64,000 bases of DNA from Amia ocellicauda (lineage: Eukaryota; Chordata; Actinopteri; Amiiformes; Amiidae). The notes beneath the pieces were generated by a model, which made no database searches, had not been told where the DNA came from, and saw only the letters and a program-made list of their open reading frames with translations. Below, in pieces: positions 40,578 through 53,500 of this stretch. The first letter of the stretch is position 1, and each line of letters opens with the position of its first letter. The translations under genes and the position numbers were made by a program. The stretch lies in the NCBI RefSeq assembly GCF_036373705.1, contig NC_089857.1, positions 42,102,784 through 42,166,783 on the forward strand. The letters run 5' to 3'.

Positions 40578-41198
40578 GTAGGTCTCCCCGCCTCCTTTAT
40601 GAAGAGACGCGGAGGCAGGAGCGCCGTGCTGCGGGTCCCACATATGTGACGGCGGGCCGCCTGCGCTCGTCCCGGGACGCGCTGTTGCTTTTCTGGAGGA
40701 CGAAGCGGATGTTTTCACGCAGCCCGTCTCTGCGAGGCACTTAAGTCACTTTCCGCCAGTGGGACAAAATAAACAAGAACTGTCTCTTTAAAGCAGTAAA
40801 CCCGTTACAGCAGGCTTGTGCGGGACGGTGTCGGTATTTATCGGTACGGGTTGATTGACAGTTTATCGCCTGATCGACGTGTGACGTCTAATCAATCGAT
40901 CGCCTTATATATCGCATTTAAACGCTGATCTTTATCACAAATGCTCTACAGCTTGTAGTACACAAGCCGTGATGTGCTACTTGTTGTGTGTGTGACTCTG
41001 AAATCGTGTTGATCTTTGATGGGGTGCTCATCTTGAAGTTGAGCTGTACTTTATGACAGGCCCTCCCAGACGTGCTCTTTCCTACTCCCCTCTGGGTCTT
41101 AACCAAGGGTGCAACATAGCTATACCTTGTACATATGCGCTAATTAAAACGTGTGAACGGCGCTTCCTAAACGAGTCCTCTTGTTCTGTTTACATGAA

Positions 41199-43631
41199 TC
41201 ATGCGAAGTGGAGTGGGGTTGAGTTTGGGGTCCAGTGTAAATCATGCGAAGTGGAGTGGGGTTGAGTTTGGGGTCCAGTGTAAATCATGGGAAGTGGAGT
41301 GAGCTTGAGTTTGGGGTCTAGTGTAAATCATGCGAAGTGGAGTGGGGTTGAGTTTGGGGTCCAGTGTAAATCATACGAAGTGGAGTGGGGTTGAGTTTGG
41401 GGTCCAGTGTAAATCATGCGAAGTGGAGTGGGGTTGAGTTTGGGGTCCAGTGTAAATCATGCGAAGTGGAGTGAGCTTGAGTTTGGGGTCCAGTGTAAAT
41501 CATGCGAAGTGGAGTGAGCTTGAGTTTGGGGTCCAGTGTAAATCATGCGAAGTGGAGTGGGGTTGAGTTTGGGGTCCAGTGTAAATCATGCGAAGTGGAG
41601 TGGGGTTGAGTTTGGGGTCCAGTGTAAATCATGCGAAGTGGAGTGAGCTTGAGTTTGGGGTCCAGTGTAAATCATGCGAAGTGGAGTGGGGTTGAGTTTG
41701 GGGTCCAGTGTAAATCATGCGAAGTGGAGTGGGGTTGAGTTTGGGGTCCAGTGTAAATCATGCGAAGTGGAGTGGGGTTGAGTTTGGGGTCCAGTGTAAA
41801 TCATGCGAAGTGGAGTGGGGTTGAGTTTGGGGTCCAGTGTAAATCATGCGAAGTGGAGTGGGGTTGAGTTTGGGGTCCAGTGTAAATCATGCGAAGTGGA
41901 GTGGGGTTGAGTTTGGGGTCCAGTGTAAATCATGCGAAGTGGAGTGGGGTTGAGTTTGGGGTCCAGTGTAAATCATGCGAAGTGGAGTGGGGTTGAGTTT
42001 GGGGTCCAGTGTAAATCATGCGAAGTGGAGTGGGGTTGAGTTTGGGGTCCAGTGTAAATCATGCGAAGTGGAGTGGGGTTGAGTTTGGGGTCCAGTGTAA
42101 ATCATGCGAAGTGGAGTGGGGTTGAGTTTGGGGTCCAGTGTAAATCATGCGAAGTGGAGTGGGGTTGAGTTTGGGGTCCAGTGTAAATCATGCGAAGTGG
42201 AGTGGGGTTGAGTTTGGGGTCCAGTGTAAATCATGGGAAGTGGAGTGAGCTTGAGTTTGGGGTCCAGTGTAAATCATGCGAAGTGGAGTGGGGTTGAGTT
42301 TGGGGTCCAGTGTAAATCATGCGAAGTGGAGTGGGGTTGAGTTTGGGGTCCAGTGTAAATCATGCGAAGTGGAGTGGGGTTGAGTTTGGGGTCCAGTGTA
42401 AATCATGGGAAGTGGAGTGAGCTTGAGTTTGGGGTCCAGTGTAAATCATGCGAAGTGGAGTGAGGTTGAGTTTGGGGTCCAGTGTAAATCATGCGAAGTG
42501 GAGTGGGGTTGTGTTTGGGGTCCAGTGTAAATCATGCGAAGTGGAGTGGGGTTGTGTTTGGGGTCCAGTGTAAATCATGCGAAGTGGAGTGGGGTTGTGT
42601 TTGGGTCCAGTGTAAATCATGCGAAGTGGAGTGAGGTTGAGTTTGGGGTCCAGTGTAAATCATTGGAAGTGGAGTGGGGTTGAGTTTGGGGTCCAGTGTA
42701 AATCATGCGAAGTGGAGTGGGGTTGAGTTTGGGGTCCAGTGTAAATCATGCGAAGTGGAGTGGGGTTGAGTTTGGGGTCCAGTGTAAATCATGCGAAGTG
42801 GAGTGGGGTTGAGTTTGGGGTCCAGTGTAAATCATGCGAAGTGGAGTGGGGTTGAGTTTGGGGTCCAGTGTAAATCATGCGAAGTGGAGTGGGGTTGAGT
42901 TTGGGGTCCAGTGTAAATCATGCGAAGTGGAGTGGGGTTGAGTTTGGGGTCCAGTGTAAATCATGCGAAGTGGAGTGGGGTTGAGTTTGGGGTCCAGTGT
43001 AAATCATGCGAAGTGGAGTGGGGTTGAGTTTGGGGTCCAGTGTAAATCATGCGAAGTGGAGTGGGGTTGAGTTTGGGGTCCAGTGTAAATCATGCGAAGT
43101 GGAGTGGGGTTGAGTTTGGGGTCCAGTGTAAATCATGGGAAGTGGAGTGAGCTTGAGTTTGGGGTCCAGTGTAAATCATGCGAAGTGGAGTGGGGTTGAG
43201 TTTGGGGTCCAGTGTAAATCATGCGAAGTGGAGTGGGGTTGAGTTTGGGGTCCAGTGTAAATCATGGGAAGTGGAGTGAGCTTGAGTTTGGGGTCCAGTG
43301 TAAATCATGCGAAGTGGAGTGAGGTTGAGTTTGGGGTCCAGTGTAAATCATGCGAAGTGGAGTGGGGTTGAGTTTGGGGTCCAGTGTAAATCATGCGAAG
43401 TGGAGTGGGGTTGTGTTTGGGGTCCAGTGTAAATCATGCGAAGTGGAGTGGGGTTGTGTTTGGGGTCCAGTGTAAATCATGCGAAGTGGAGTGGGGTTGT
43501 GTTTGGGTCCAGTGTAAATCATGCGAAGTGGAGTGAGGTTGAGTTTGGGGTCCAGTGTAAATCATTGGAAGTGGAGTGGGGTTGAGTTTGGGGTCCAGTG
43601 TAAATCATGCGAAGTGGAGTGGGGTTGAGTT
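41199..43631 (+). repeat. 43-bp minisatellite, about 56 copies
   Basis: The unit reads tcatgcgaagtggagtgggg, then ttgagtttggggtccagtgt, then aaa. About 56 copies run head to tail with over 90 percent identity. Unit variants are visible: gggaag and cattgg at the start, gagcttg or gaggttg in the middle, ttgtg, and a 42-bp unit that lost one G. The variants recur in the same order about 902 bp apart, showing a higher-order duplication. Each standard unit has one CpG (atgCGaag) and two G4 runs on the plus strand. Confidence 0.98.
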
Positions 43632-44346
43632 GCTTTGATCTCTGGCTTCATGCATCTTGCACATCAGTATATTTCAATTTTGCAATTCTGGAGGTTACAA
43701 AATGAGAGAAGGAGTTGACTAGGTTTAATTCGGGTGCCAGTGAACTGTGAGAAAAATAAACCACAAACCCTGGTAAGGGTGATAGTGTCTACAGTTACAC
43801 CCTTATTGTACAAACAGTTTAATAGCTTTTTAAGTCATAATGGCACCTCTGTTCTCTCTAATATGAGTGTATTCATACAGGGTGCTGTTTTATGTTATTA
43901 TTAATACAGAAATACAGACCGACACTTGAGGAGACGTTCAAAAAAAAAAAAAGTGGGAAGTTAAAAAAAAAAAAATGCATTAAAGCACAACAAATGTATA
44001 CACACACACACATAAATAACGGAACACAAACACAGGGTTGTAAGGAACCACAGGACTGGGTGCTATGCCAATTAAGCAGTTTGTCAAGTTCACTGTACTA
44101 TAAATATTGCGCATTATTCGGAAGGCTACCAGACGATTCCCGTTTCTTTTGAAGACATGCTGATGCAGGTTTCTTTCTGAACAAGCACCAGATTGGTATA
44201 ACTTTAACAACTGTAGACAGGGTGAATAGGGACTGGTTAATGGGAAGAAAACTGGATACTAAAATGTATGTATGTGTGTTACAGTGGTGCCAAGTAGCAT
44301 AACTACTGTGCTGGAATAGCCACAAGACCACACCCTGCTCCCGGAG

Positions 44347-44600
44347 GAGCCCCTACCCTGCTGGTTTTTGTTCCAGCAGAGCTCTCATTTACTTAATTGA
44401 ACTCAAACTTAAACTAATTTCCTTTTAAAATTTTAAACAGTACAGAAAATAATTGTATAAGGAACATATCTTGATAAGGAACCAACTTTGTATCCGTTAC
44501 AATATAAAAAATCAAATGTAAGCAAATTATTAGTTCAATTAAGTAATTGAGAGCTCAGTTAACAGTTAAGTTAACAGTTAACCAGCAGCGTAGGGGGTCC
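44347..44600. mobile_element. Palindromic MITE-like element
   Basis: The left arm (cccctaccctgctggttt, gagctctcatttacttaatt) is inverted in the right arm (agtaattgagagctc, aaccagcagcgtaggggg). It is about 250 bp with an AT-rich centre and no coding capacity. The sequence resembles a short hairpin repeat that is widespread in fish genomes. Confidence 0.6.
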
Positions 44601-44935
44601 TCTATATCAGAGTTTCCCAATCTTGGTGGGGACCCGATGTCCTGTGCGTTTTTGATCAAAGTGCACCCTGAATTCATTAACTGAAACCTAAATTGAACTA
44701 TTTGAGCAGTGGCTGCTTTACTTGATTCTTAAAATGATTTAAAATTACAAAAAGTTGGTGAATCTGGGTGCCTTGTGTACTTTTGTAGTCAACCTGACGT
44801 CTCTAATGGTTTGCAATTATTAATAAACTCTGATTAGCCCAATTATTTTTTAAGGAATTGAGAGAACAAAAAATAGCAGGATATTGGGCCCCAGGACCAG
44901 GATTGAGAGCCACAACTCTATATCAAGGACGAAAA
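44601..44935. mobile_element. Second palindromic element, diverged relative of its neighbour
   Basis: The left end ctatatcagagtttcccaat and the right end ccaggaccaggattgagagc plus ctctatatcaagg are imperfect inverted copies. It abuts the palindrome at 44,347-44,600 and shares the ggtcc and caatc(c/t)tgg type ends. Confidence 0.45.
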
Positions 44936-47900
44936 GTTTGATACGGTTAATAATGATGTTAAACAGGAGATGCATGTATCAATAAAGGAAGAGCAGAGCG
45001 CCAGGGACACGGAAAATTAAATCCAGTGCTAATGAGTATTATCATGCTGGTGGGTTAAAAGGGTCTGGAATTACAATATAAATATCGAATGGCAGGTATT
45101 GCAGTGGAAGAGTTGATATGTGACAAGGGCTTGGCTTTTAATGTGGTCTCATCGGTGTCCTTGTCTAGAAATTGCTGGGGCTCGATCAAGAGGGCCAACA
45201 GAATGAGACGTGACCGGTCAGTTTAATGCGATTACTGGTGCTTGTTGACTGTGTTTCACGATTACAGCGGTTGTTTATTAATGGCAGAAGATAATCCCAA
45301 TAAAATGTGTACGTATTCAAGATTAATTTGTTATACAGGTCTCGCCTTTCATGTTGCACATTAAAGTCACTGTAGAAAGAGCTCGCTCACACACACACAC
45401 ACCACATCCTCATAGAGTTGGCAGCGCTCCATGGGACTGTACAATTATGTTTCCCTTGGCAAATTCCACTAAATTATGCTGATGTCTGTAGCCGCTTCTA
45501 GTTCATTGTCTCCCACCCTGTCGAGCAGAAAGGAGGCTGGCAGAATCAGTGGAGATTTAAAAACGCATTCCATTTCTATTGGAAGTCATGTGTGTCATTT
45601 ACTAAAGTATTATTTATTTTTGCGAAGAATACCCCATCTAACTAAAGGGTCCCTTACATTGGCATGTGTAGCATGAACAAGCGAAGGAAATAAATGATGC
45701 ATCTGCTCTGTAGGTGCAGAAAGAGCTGCAGTGTGTCCTGCAAGTCACACTGTGTATCTGGCACCTGGCTTTGCATTTGCTGACTGGCATTTGTGACCAC
45801 TGACATTCATGTAAACGTGGCATTAAAATAAGTCTTGTCTTTTCTTCCATAAGCCTGCCTTCTGCAGACCGAGACTTGAAAAGCATGTAGACAACCCGAG
45901 CCATGTGAAAAGCAGGGCCTGCAGAGGGGACGGGACAGCACCACGAGGGCAGAAAGAAAATGTCTGACAAACTGATGGCCAACAGGCAGTTTACAACAAA
46001 CAATCTGTAAAGGATCCGAGAGAGGAAAGCAAGATGTAAATTGGGCAGAGAGTGAGATAAGAAGCCTGCTTGTGGTTTATTTAATCGCCAACACCATCCG
46101 GTGGCAGACAGGGGAGGGGGGTCTGTGCTGCTTTGCCTTCACTGAACTGAAGGGAGGGACCGGCCGTGTTCAGGAGCTCCTGGCAACAAAGTCCAGGAAT
46201 AAAACCAAATGCAACGCTTGTGACAGAGAGGAAGATAACAGGGCCCATGGAAAAGAAGAAAAAGGGAGAGAATAGTCTCTTCCAGGTGGTGGAATGATAA
46301 AATGGCTTTGTGGACCCAGTGTGGATACTTGAGTCTTGGTGTGCTTCTCTGGCCATCAGGACGCACTGTTTTTCAGATGCCATGCGACAAAGCTTTATCT
46401 TCACACTAGTTAAAGCCTGCCTTTTCTAATGAGGCAGGTGGGGCGTGCTGTTGGGCGTAGTGGAAATGTCACACAACTTTGAGTGAAGTCGACAAAGTAC
46501 ATTCATGTTCTTTTAATATATATAGCGCCCTTTGTGGTACTTTTAACATGGTTTTCTGAGTTAACATGGCCCTCGTGTCGTGTCTTGGCCTCAGCCTCTA
46601 TGGGGGCCAGCTGGTCCAGGGGAGGGACGGTGTGCAGAACGCCGTGTACAGCTCAGAGAGCTCGCCAGTGGTCAAAACAATACACCTGGGCTGACGGAGG
46701 GACGGACTGTGCTGTGTTCACAAGGAGTTGGCTTGTATGAGTCGGGCAGTTTTTCAAACAAGGAAAGACTGCGCTTCATGATCTTTTACAACCCCAGACA
46801 TCAACAACGTCGTTGAGATAAGCGCACTGAGTTGCAGAGTCAAAGGAATGGGTCAAGTCTTGCACTTTTATTTTGTGACATTTGTACTGTAATAACAGTA
46901 AAATACAATTTTTTACACCAATTTGTGTGCTGGGCTGAGGGATTGTATTACCAAGCTCAATTCCATGTTTTGTTTCCAGCCCCCCCCCCCCCCACACTAT
47001 GAATCACAAGAGATGGCTCTGTTCTCCCCACAGCACACTTTGAAATAATATCACCGGGTACGGGGGATCAGTTTCATGATTGAATCGTTCGCTACCATTT
47101 CTCTTCTGTTCGCAAACCTCTTTTGAAGTCTTTTCTGGCATTTTTCGACAAATGAGTCCCGCAAAGCATTGCCTCAGGTGTTGAGCACCGACCTTCGTGC
47201 CAGGCAGATCAGGATGAGAGGATGAGAAGCTGGCAGATTGAATTAACAGAATCCCAGTGACTCCTCTGTGCAGATCGAATGGGTATGTCTAATTGCCCAT
47301 TGTGTGCGGATTCCAAGAACGTGTGAAAATAGTTGTTTTCGCTTTAAATTCATGTGTAATTCCTCACCCACAGTAATTACTCCCGATGTGGCAGTTTGTT
47401 CATGGCCATTTGAGCAGCTGTTGGCGTCGGCTCTTTTCTTTTTCGGTCTCTTATTCAGTCGTATCTCGTAGTGCGAGCTGCGGACACCACTTCGCAAAGA
47501 AAACTCTCTCTCAAGGCTTGAATTTTTAAGAACAGTAAAAATTTGGTTAGTACAAAATGTTTCAGCACATGAAGTGGTATGAAGGTGATGCTAAACCTGA
47601 TAATTACATCAGGCTTTCCCTACGTCTACTATAGACATGAGATTTCTGGATTTGAAAGATCGCCAGATTATTTGAAAAGGTCTAAAGGGCGGGACTGTGT
47701 TTTGGGTGTTCACGGAGATGGGACTAAAATTGTTATGGGCGGCTTACAGTTGCGGTTAAATCCTTGATTTGATTGTGAAATCTGCATTCTTTGGGAACGC
47801 TAATTTCTGCATCTGTCTGTTATTCATTGCTGCTATGTAACCTTTTTGACAGCAGGCCAAGAAACCCCACCTCTTCTGTACTTAGTAAAAATGATACTTC

Positions 47901-50508
47901 ATGTGGTAAAGGAAGTATAAAAAGTATTGAGATTGCTGTGCAAACTTCCTCAAATCATTTCTGACACCCCCTCTTCTTTTTATTGCTCTTTGAACATTTT
48001 AAAGTAACTCCATACATGTTGCCAATTAAGTGACTTACATTGATCAGTTTATGTACATACCATATTATTTCCTTACTATGTTTGAGCTCTTGAACTGACA
48101 TAGCCTACACACAGCTTTACAGAAAATGTATCAATTGCCTGTTTTGAAAAGATTTTGTAAAAGCAATTAAAAAAACATGTATTAATCGTGTTTTGTTTTT
48201 TAAAGAACTTTCAGACCACTCTTCCTTAAGACTGCAGTGTTACTTTATCTTGTTAGCTCATGTATGACTCCTGTTTCACATTTGGTTATATGGCATTTTA
48301 TAAGAAACTGAAATTGTCTAATAATAAGTTTTGCTGGCTCCTAGCATTTGATTTGTTTTTCTTCCCATAATGCAGTGTTTTGTAATGTGCTGTGCTGTGT
48401 TAATAATTTTTGCGTCTCTACTTCCCTGCCATCTGTTGGTTGCACACGAGTGGTTTCACTTGGCTGAACAAAAGTCATGTGGTCATTTAGTTAATAATAG
48501 ATATAAAGGAAGCCAACCAAGAGAAGCAGAAAAAAACATTTTTGATGGTTTTAAATTGAGAGGTTCTATACTGCACACAATAAAACTAAAATAGAAAAGG
48601 GAATTGAACAATAGAAGGAAACTAAAGTACATTTATTAGTTTAAAAGCTACCAGCAGTGCCTTTTAATCCAAGAGCATGCCTTATTTGGTGACCAGTAAC
48701 TTCAAAATACAGAGATGAGTTGTAATGAAAGCACTGAAATGCAGTCTGATTGTGTTGTGAAGACTTTGTTCACACAAATGTATTTTTTATCAACTCACTG
48801 AAGGTTACAAGCAGCTTGTCTGCAAACCTGTGTTCACTGGTGATGTAGTTCGCTTTCCCATACTGTTGTAATCAGTTGTTTGTGGGTGTTCGTCTGATAC
48901 TCTGCACTTACAAAGTCCGTTTGCGTTGCGGAAGGCCCCTCGCTGCACCGTTACAATGATAACAACTTCGACGTTAAGCTGCTGCTGCCTGTGAAATTAA
49001 CTGAAAGCAAAAAACAATATTCACTTAATAGCCTAGAGAAGGGTTCGCTAATTGCATCCATTTCACCTCTGATCTGAAATTCAAATTCTCCCTGATTGGT
49101 TCCTCATCTTGTAAAGGTCACACAAACTGCACTCTGGGGAATTTCTTTATCTTGATTGTTATGCAGACCACCCCCAAGTCAAACTGGACATTGCATTTTA
49201 TATTCATATTTTCTCTGAGATAATAATGCTTAATAAAGCATAATGCTTTTAAACTTAAGTCAGTTTTTTTTTTTTTGGACTGTTAGTCCTGTATTGGTTT
49301 TTGTTTATTTGAAATTATTTGGATAATTGTAGTGTTGGAGGGCAAGACATGACTGTGCTGGAACTTTTTGAGAACACAAGCAATCTTTGTATGAATCCAA
49401 ATTTTAACTTTTTTAGCTGAAGGCCTGAAGTCAGGAATTAAACGTCGATCGTTTCACAAACAGTAGAGCACTGCAGCACTGAAAGGTAACACCCCTGCTT
49501 CTATGTAAATTGGAATACCGGAACGGTTGGCATCAATAAATCCCCCTCACTGCCATGAGAAACACCCAAAGAGGGCGGCAGACAGCTCTGCCACAGTGGC
49601 GCTGCGCAAGTCGTTCTTTTGCAACCGTTTTCAGTTGTCTTGCGATTAGAAGTGTAAGGTGTGAACTGCACTACTTTAAATTCATATTAAACCAGCAATT
49701 CTCTCTTGGTGGGGTGGGACCAATGCTGGTCTCCTGTAATTACAGTTTTTCTATATTTATTTATTTAACAGTATTCCCATGGCCTATGCAGGCAAATGCT
49801 TGCTTTGTTAAAACTACCCATCACGGTTATGCAAAACGTAGCCTGGCTGCAATCTGAGCCCTTGCAGAGTTTCTCCGTGCTTTGTGATCAATTCGTTTAC
49901 GTAAGTTGCGGCTGCTTGCTTTACGAAGCACATTATATATTTTTCAGACGCTAAGCTTTCACATTACCTGGACCAATGCGTACCCTGGTTTTAAATGGAT
50001 GTTCAGTGAAGCATGCATCACTCAGAATTGTTACCAAGGTGTGATTTTCAGCAGATGCAGGGTAGAATAAATTATTTTCCTTCTTGTTACTACTGTGGTT
50101 TTCACATTTTTTTCTTGTTTTATTTTCACAATTTAGCAAGTAGGCACTTGTTCAGTTGTATGGTTTTGCACAGATTTTCTACCAACGTATACGATATTGT
50201 ATCTGTTGGCTCCTTTTCAATTTTGTTGGTTTTGTGTTGCCCTCTTGGCCCTTTCCAGTTGCTTGTCAGAGCACATTCTTCAAACGGGAATCAAGGCAGG
50301 CTCTTGTGATCATCAGTTACAGTTTTCTGGGAATAACCATCGCCTTTCCAGAAGGCTTGGTATTCGGCCCCTTATTCTAAACAGCACTGAGGTTTTAAAC
50401 CCATAATACTCAAATTTCACTGCAGGAGAGAGTTCAGCTTTAAAGTAAAATGGAAAGTATGTAGAGGGACTTTGTCTTATTCTTAAATCATCATCTTTCT
50501 TTTTAGAG

Positions 50509-50596
50509 ATGTCGGTGACCATATGCAAGATGACTTTTGGGGAGAAGATACTGCTGCTACTCCTTTTGACTCCAGTCTTCATTCTTTGTGCTATGG
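50509..50596 (+). CDS. IL6ST: IL6ST coding exon 1 (signal peptide)
   Basis: The exon starts at 50,507 after ttttag. The ATG is followed by a hydrophobic core [17 protein letters not shown], a clear signal peptide. A second Met at codon 8 could also start. Donor gtaagt, phase 1. Confidence 0.92.
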
Positions 50597-53500
50597 GTAA
50601 GTAGAATATTGTTGTATTAATAACACTCCCTTCAGTTATATTCATAGCTGGGTTAAGTGTTGATTCTGCAAAAAACTGTGCAAACTTAAGAAAATATACA
50701 AATCTAAAAATATTATGCTGAATATATGTTGGTACTGTATTAGTAAATTTAATAACATATTGTGAAATGCCCAATGTTGACATTCATTCATACGCTGTAA
50801 ATATACACCGATCAGCCATAACATTATGACAACTGACAGGTGAAGTGAATAACACTGATAATCTCGATATCATGGCACCTGTCAGTGGGTGGGATATATT
50901 AGGCAGCAAATCGTGGAGACTTTACATGATGGCCTGAGATGAGTGTTAATGTTCTTACTTTGGAGGGTGATCTGTGCCAAAATTAAGATGAACATGAAGA
51001 TGATTATTAACATGAAGATGCAGACTGTCCGCTTTTACAATGGTGCCATAGAAACTGGTGGGAAGTCAGAAATTTCCACGCAGAGCGATGGTGGACAGAT
51101 GTGTCAATGGAAATTAAAACTTAAAGTTTCGGTATTGTATTTTGTTCTTTTTATTTGGGAAAATGTACTCACTCACACGGTATCTATAGATAAAGGGAAG
51201 TGTTAAATTAAGTCCTACATTACTTTATTTTAGGCTTTATATGATTGATTTATTATTAGTTACTGCCTTTTCCTGGACGTCTCCGTTTTTTTTTTTTTTG
51301 TATCTCCAAAAGTGTACATGCATATGTTTATGAACATGAAGATGAAGATGATTTTATGAAGATGATTATTAACATGAACATGAAGATGATTATGTGCATT
51401 GGATTAGCCAATAAACGCACTGGCTACCGCCCACTAGCTCTGATTGACAGTCACTTTGAAAAAGAAATACAAGAGACGCTACGAAATTTAAAAGCGCACT
51501 GAGAAATGTAAATAGCAAAGAGAAAAACGGGAAATAAATACACGTTGAAAATAATGAATTAATAAAAAAGTTAAAATAAATGAATGAATAAATGTTGAAA
51601 TAAATATAAAGGCCTAAATGTCCATGTATTTATTTATTTTCTCTGTATTTTTTAAATTTTAGTATGGGCAATCCTCCATACTCTGAAACCGTTTAACTCC
51701 ATGAAATTAAATACATTTAGCCTACCTATATCTGTATATGTGTATGTGTTCTATAGCTCCACAATACATTGTATAAATCCTAAAATAAATGCAATAGAGT
51801 AAAATGTAGGACTTAATTTAACACCTCCCTTTATCTATAGATACCATTTGAGTGAGTACATTTTCCCAAATAAAAACGAACAAAATACAATATGGAAACT
51901 ATTAAGTTTTAACTTCCATTGACACATCTGTCCACCATCGCTCTGTGTGAAAATGTCTGACTTCCGACCAGTTTCTATGGCACCATCTTCATGTTAATAA
52001 TCATGTTCGTCTTAATTTTTGCACTGATCACCCTCCATAGCTTACGCTGGGGAGAACTCATCTAATGTCACATCTTTCGTTGACCATTTATACTCTGTGT
52101 TCCAACCTACTCTTGTTGCTCATAGTCTTGCTTTTGTTCCCTTACAGCTGGGATTACCGGTGGGAGGATTTACCCCGAGTCGCCGGTGCTGGAACTGAAC
52201 ACACAATTCACGGCCATTTGTGTCATGTCGAAACCTTTCATGGACCTCTCCAAGGCCACGGCTGATGATGTCTTCTGGAAGTTCAGAACGCACAAAGCGC
52301 CACGGGAGCTCTACACCAAGATCAATAGCTCGGCAGTCAGCATAACCGTCAACGTCACCAGGCAGCTGGAGAGCCCTCTCACCTGTAACGTTTTTGAATG
52401 GAGTCAGGTGCCGCAGAACGTTTATGGGATTTTCTTTACGGTGGGATGTAAGTATTCTGTGTTTCAGGCAGTGCATTTCCTGCTGTGCGCTGCTGCTTGT
52501 GTTTCCGTGTGGAGAGTCATTACTCTTTATCGTGTGCGGAGAATTTAGGATGATATTCCAGTTTTGCTGACTTCACAAGATGAAGATAATAATTATGAAG
52601 TCGCAATAATGCTGGATTCGCCAAATTGTCACCATGACATGTCTTAGACTTTGACTGTTGTCTTCTGGAGGCAGTTAGAGCTGTGGTCCGTCAGGCTCAG
52701 GAGATACGCTAGGGTTCAGTCCTCAGGTATTACTGCTACACCACCTCTGCAATGTGTTTTTCTTTCTTTTCTGTCAATTTTGATTTGCTGTATACAGTTG
52801 TAAATGAAGATATGCAGATGGGTGACACATTTAAAGGAAAAAAACAACATAAAGTGTCTCAGGAAGGAGGTAAGGAGAGAAAGGGGAATCTATTTTAAGA
52901 GGGTCTGAATAGTTTAGTTTGAAATGCTCTCCTATCCGGTACAATTTCCACTTCTACCTACCCAGCTATGGACGGGTGACAAATTTAAAGGAAAAGACAA
53001 CAAAGTGTCTCAGTGAGGTGTTGGGCACCACAAGCCCCAGCTTCAATGCTCTTGGCACAGTTTCTACGAGTCTCTGGACTCTACTGGAGGGATGGACACC
53101 ATTCTTCCAAAAGATATTCCCTCATTTGGGGTTTTGATGATGGTGGTGGAGAGCGCTGTCTAACACGTCGGTCCAGAATCTCCCATAGGTGTTCAATTGG
53201 GTTGAGATCTGGTGACTGCAAAGGCCATAGCATATGAGTCACATCATTTTCATACTCATCACACCATTCAGTGACCCTCATGCCCTGTGGATGGGGGCAT
53301 TGTCATCCTGGAAGAGACACTCCCATCAGGATAGTAATGTGTCACCATAGGATAAAGGTGATCACTCAGAATCACTCTGTCATGATGTGCAGTAACCCTT
53401 CCCTCTAAGGGGACAAGTGGACCCAAACCATGCCAGGAAAATGCCCCCCACAGCATAACAGAGCCTCCGGACCCCCTCACTGTAGGGGTCCAGCAGTCAG

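Larger units (their letters stand above)
40578..50506. other. IL6ST intron 1
   Basis: A 9.9-kb intron between the inferred 5' UTR exon and the signal-peptide exon. It holds the 43-bp minisatellite (41,199-43,631) and two palindromic MITE-like elements (44,347-44,935). The rest (45-50 kb) is AT-rich with no recognisable gene; a 121-codon minus-strand frame at 45,638-46,003 has no known homology. Confidence 0.6.

Noticed and set aside
41199..43631. Regular repeat array that might suggest CRISPR
   Set aside because: The whole 43-bp unit is repeated with no unique spacers, and the context is a vertebrate intron. It is a minisatellite.
45638..46003. 121-codon minus-strand frame in IL6ST intron 1
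   Set aside because: No recognisable homology and no codon bias different from the surroundings.
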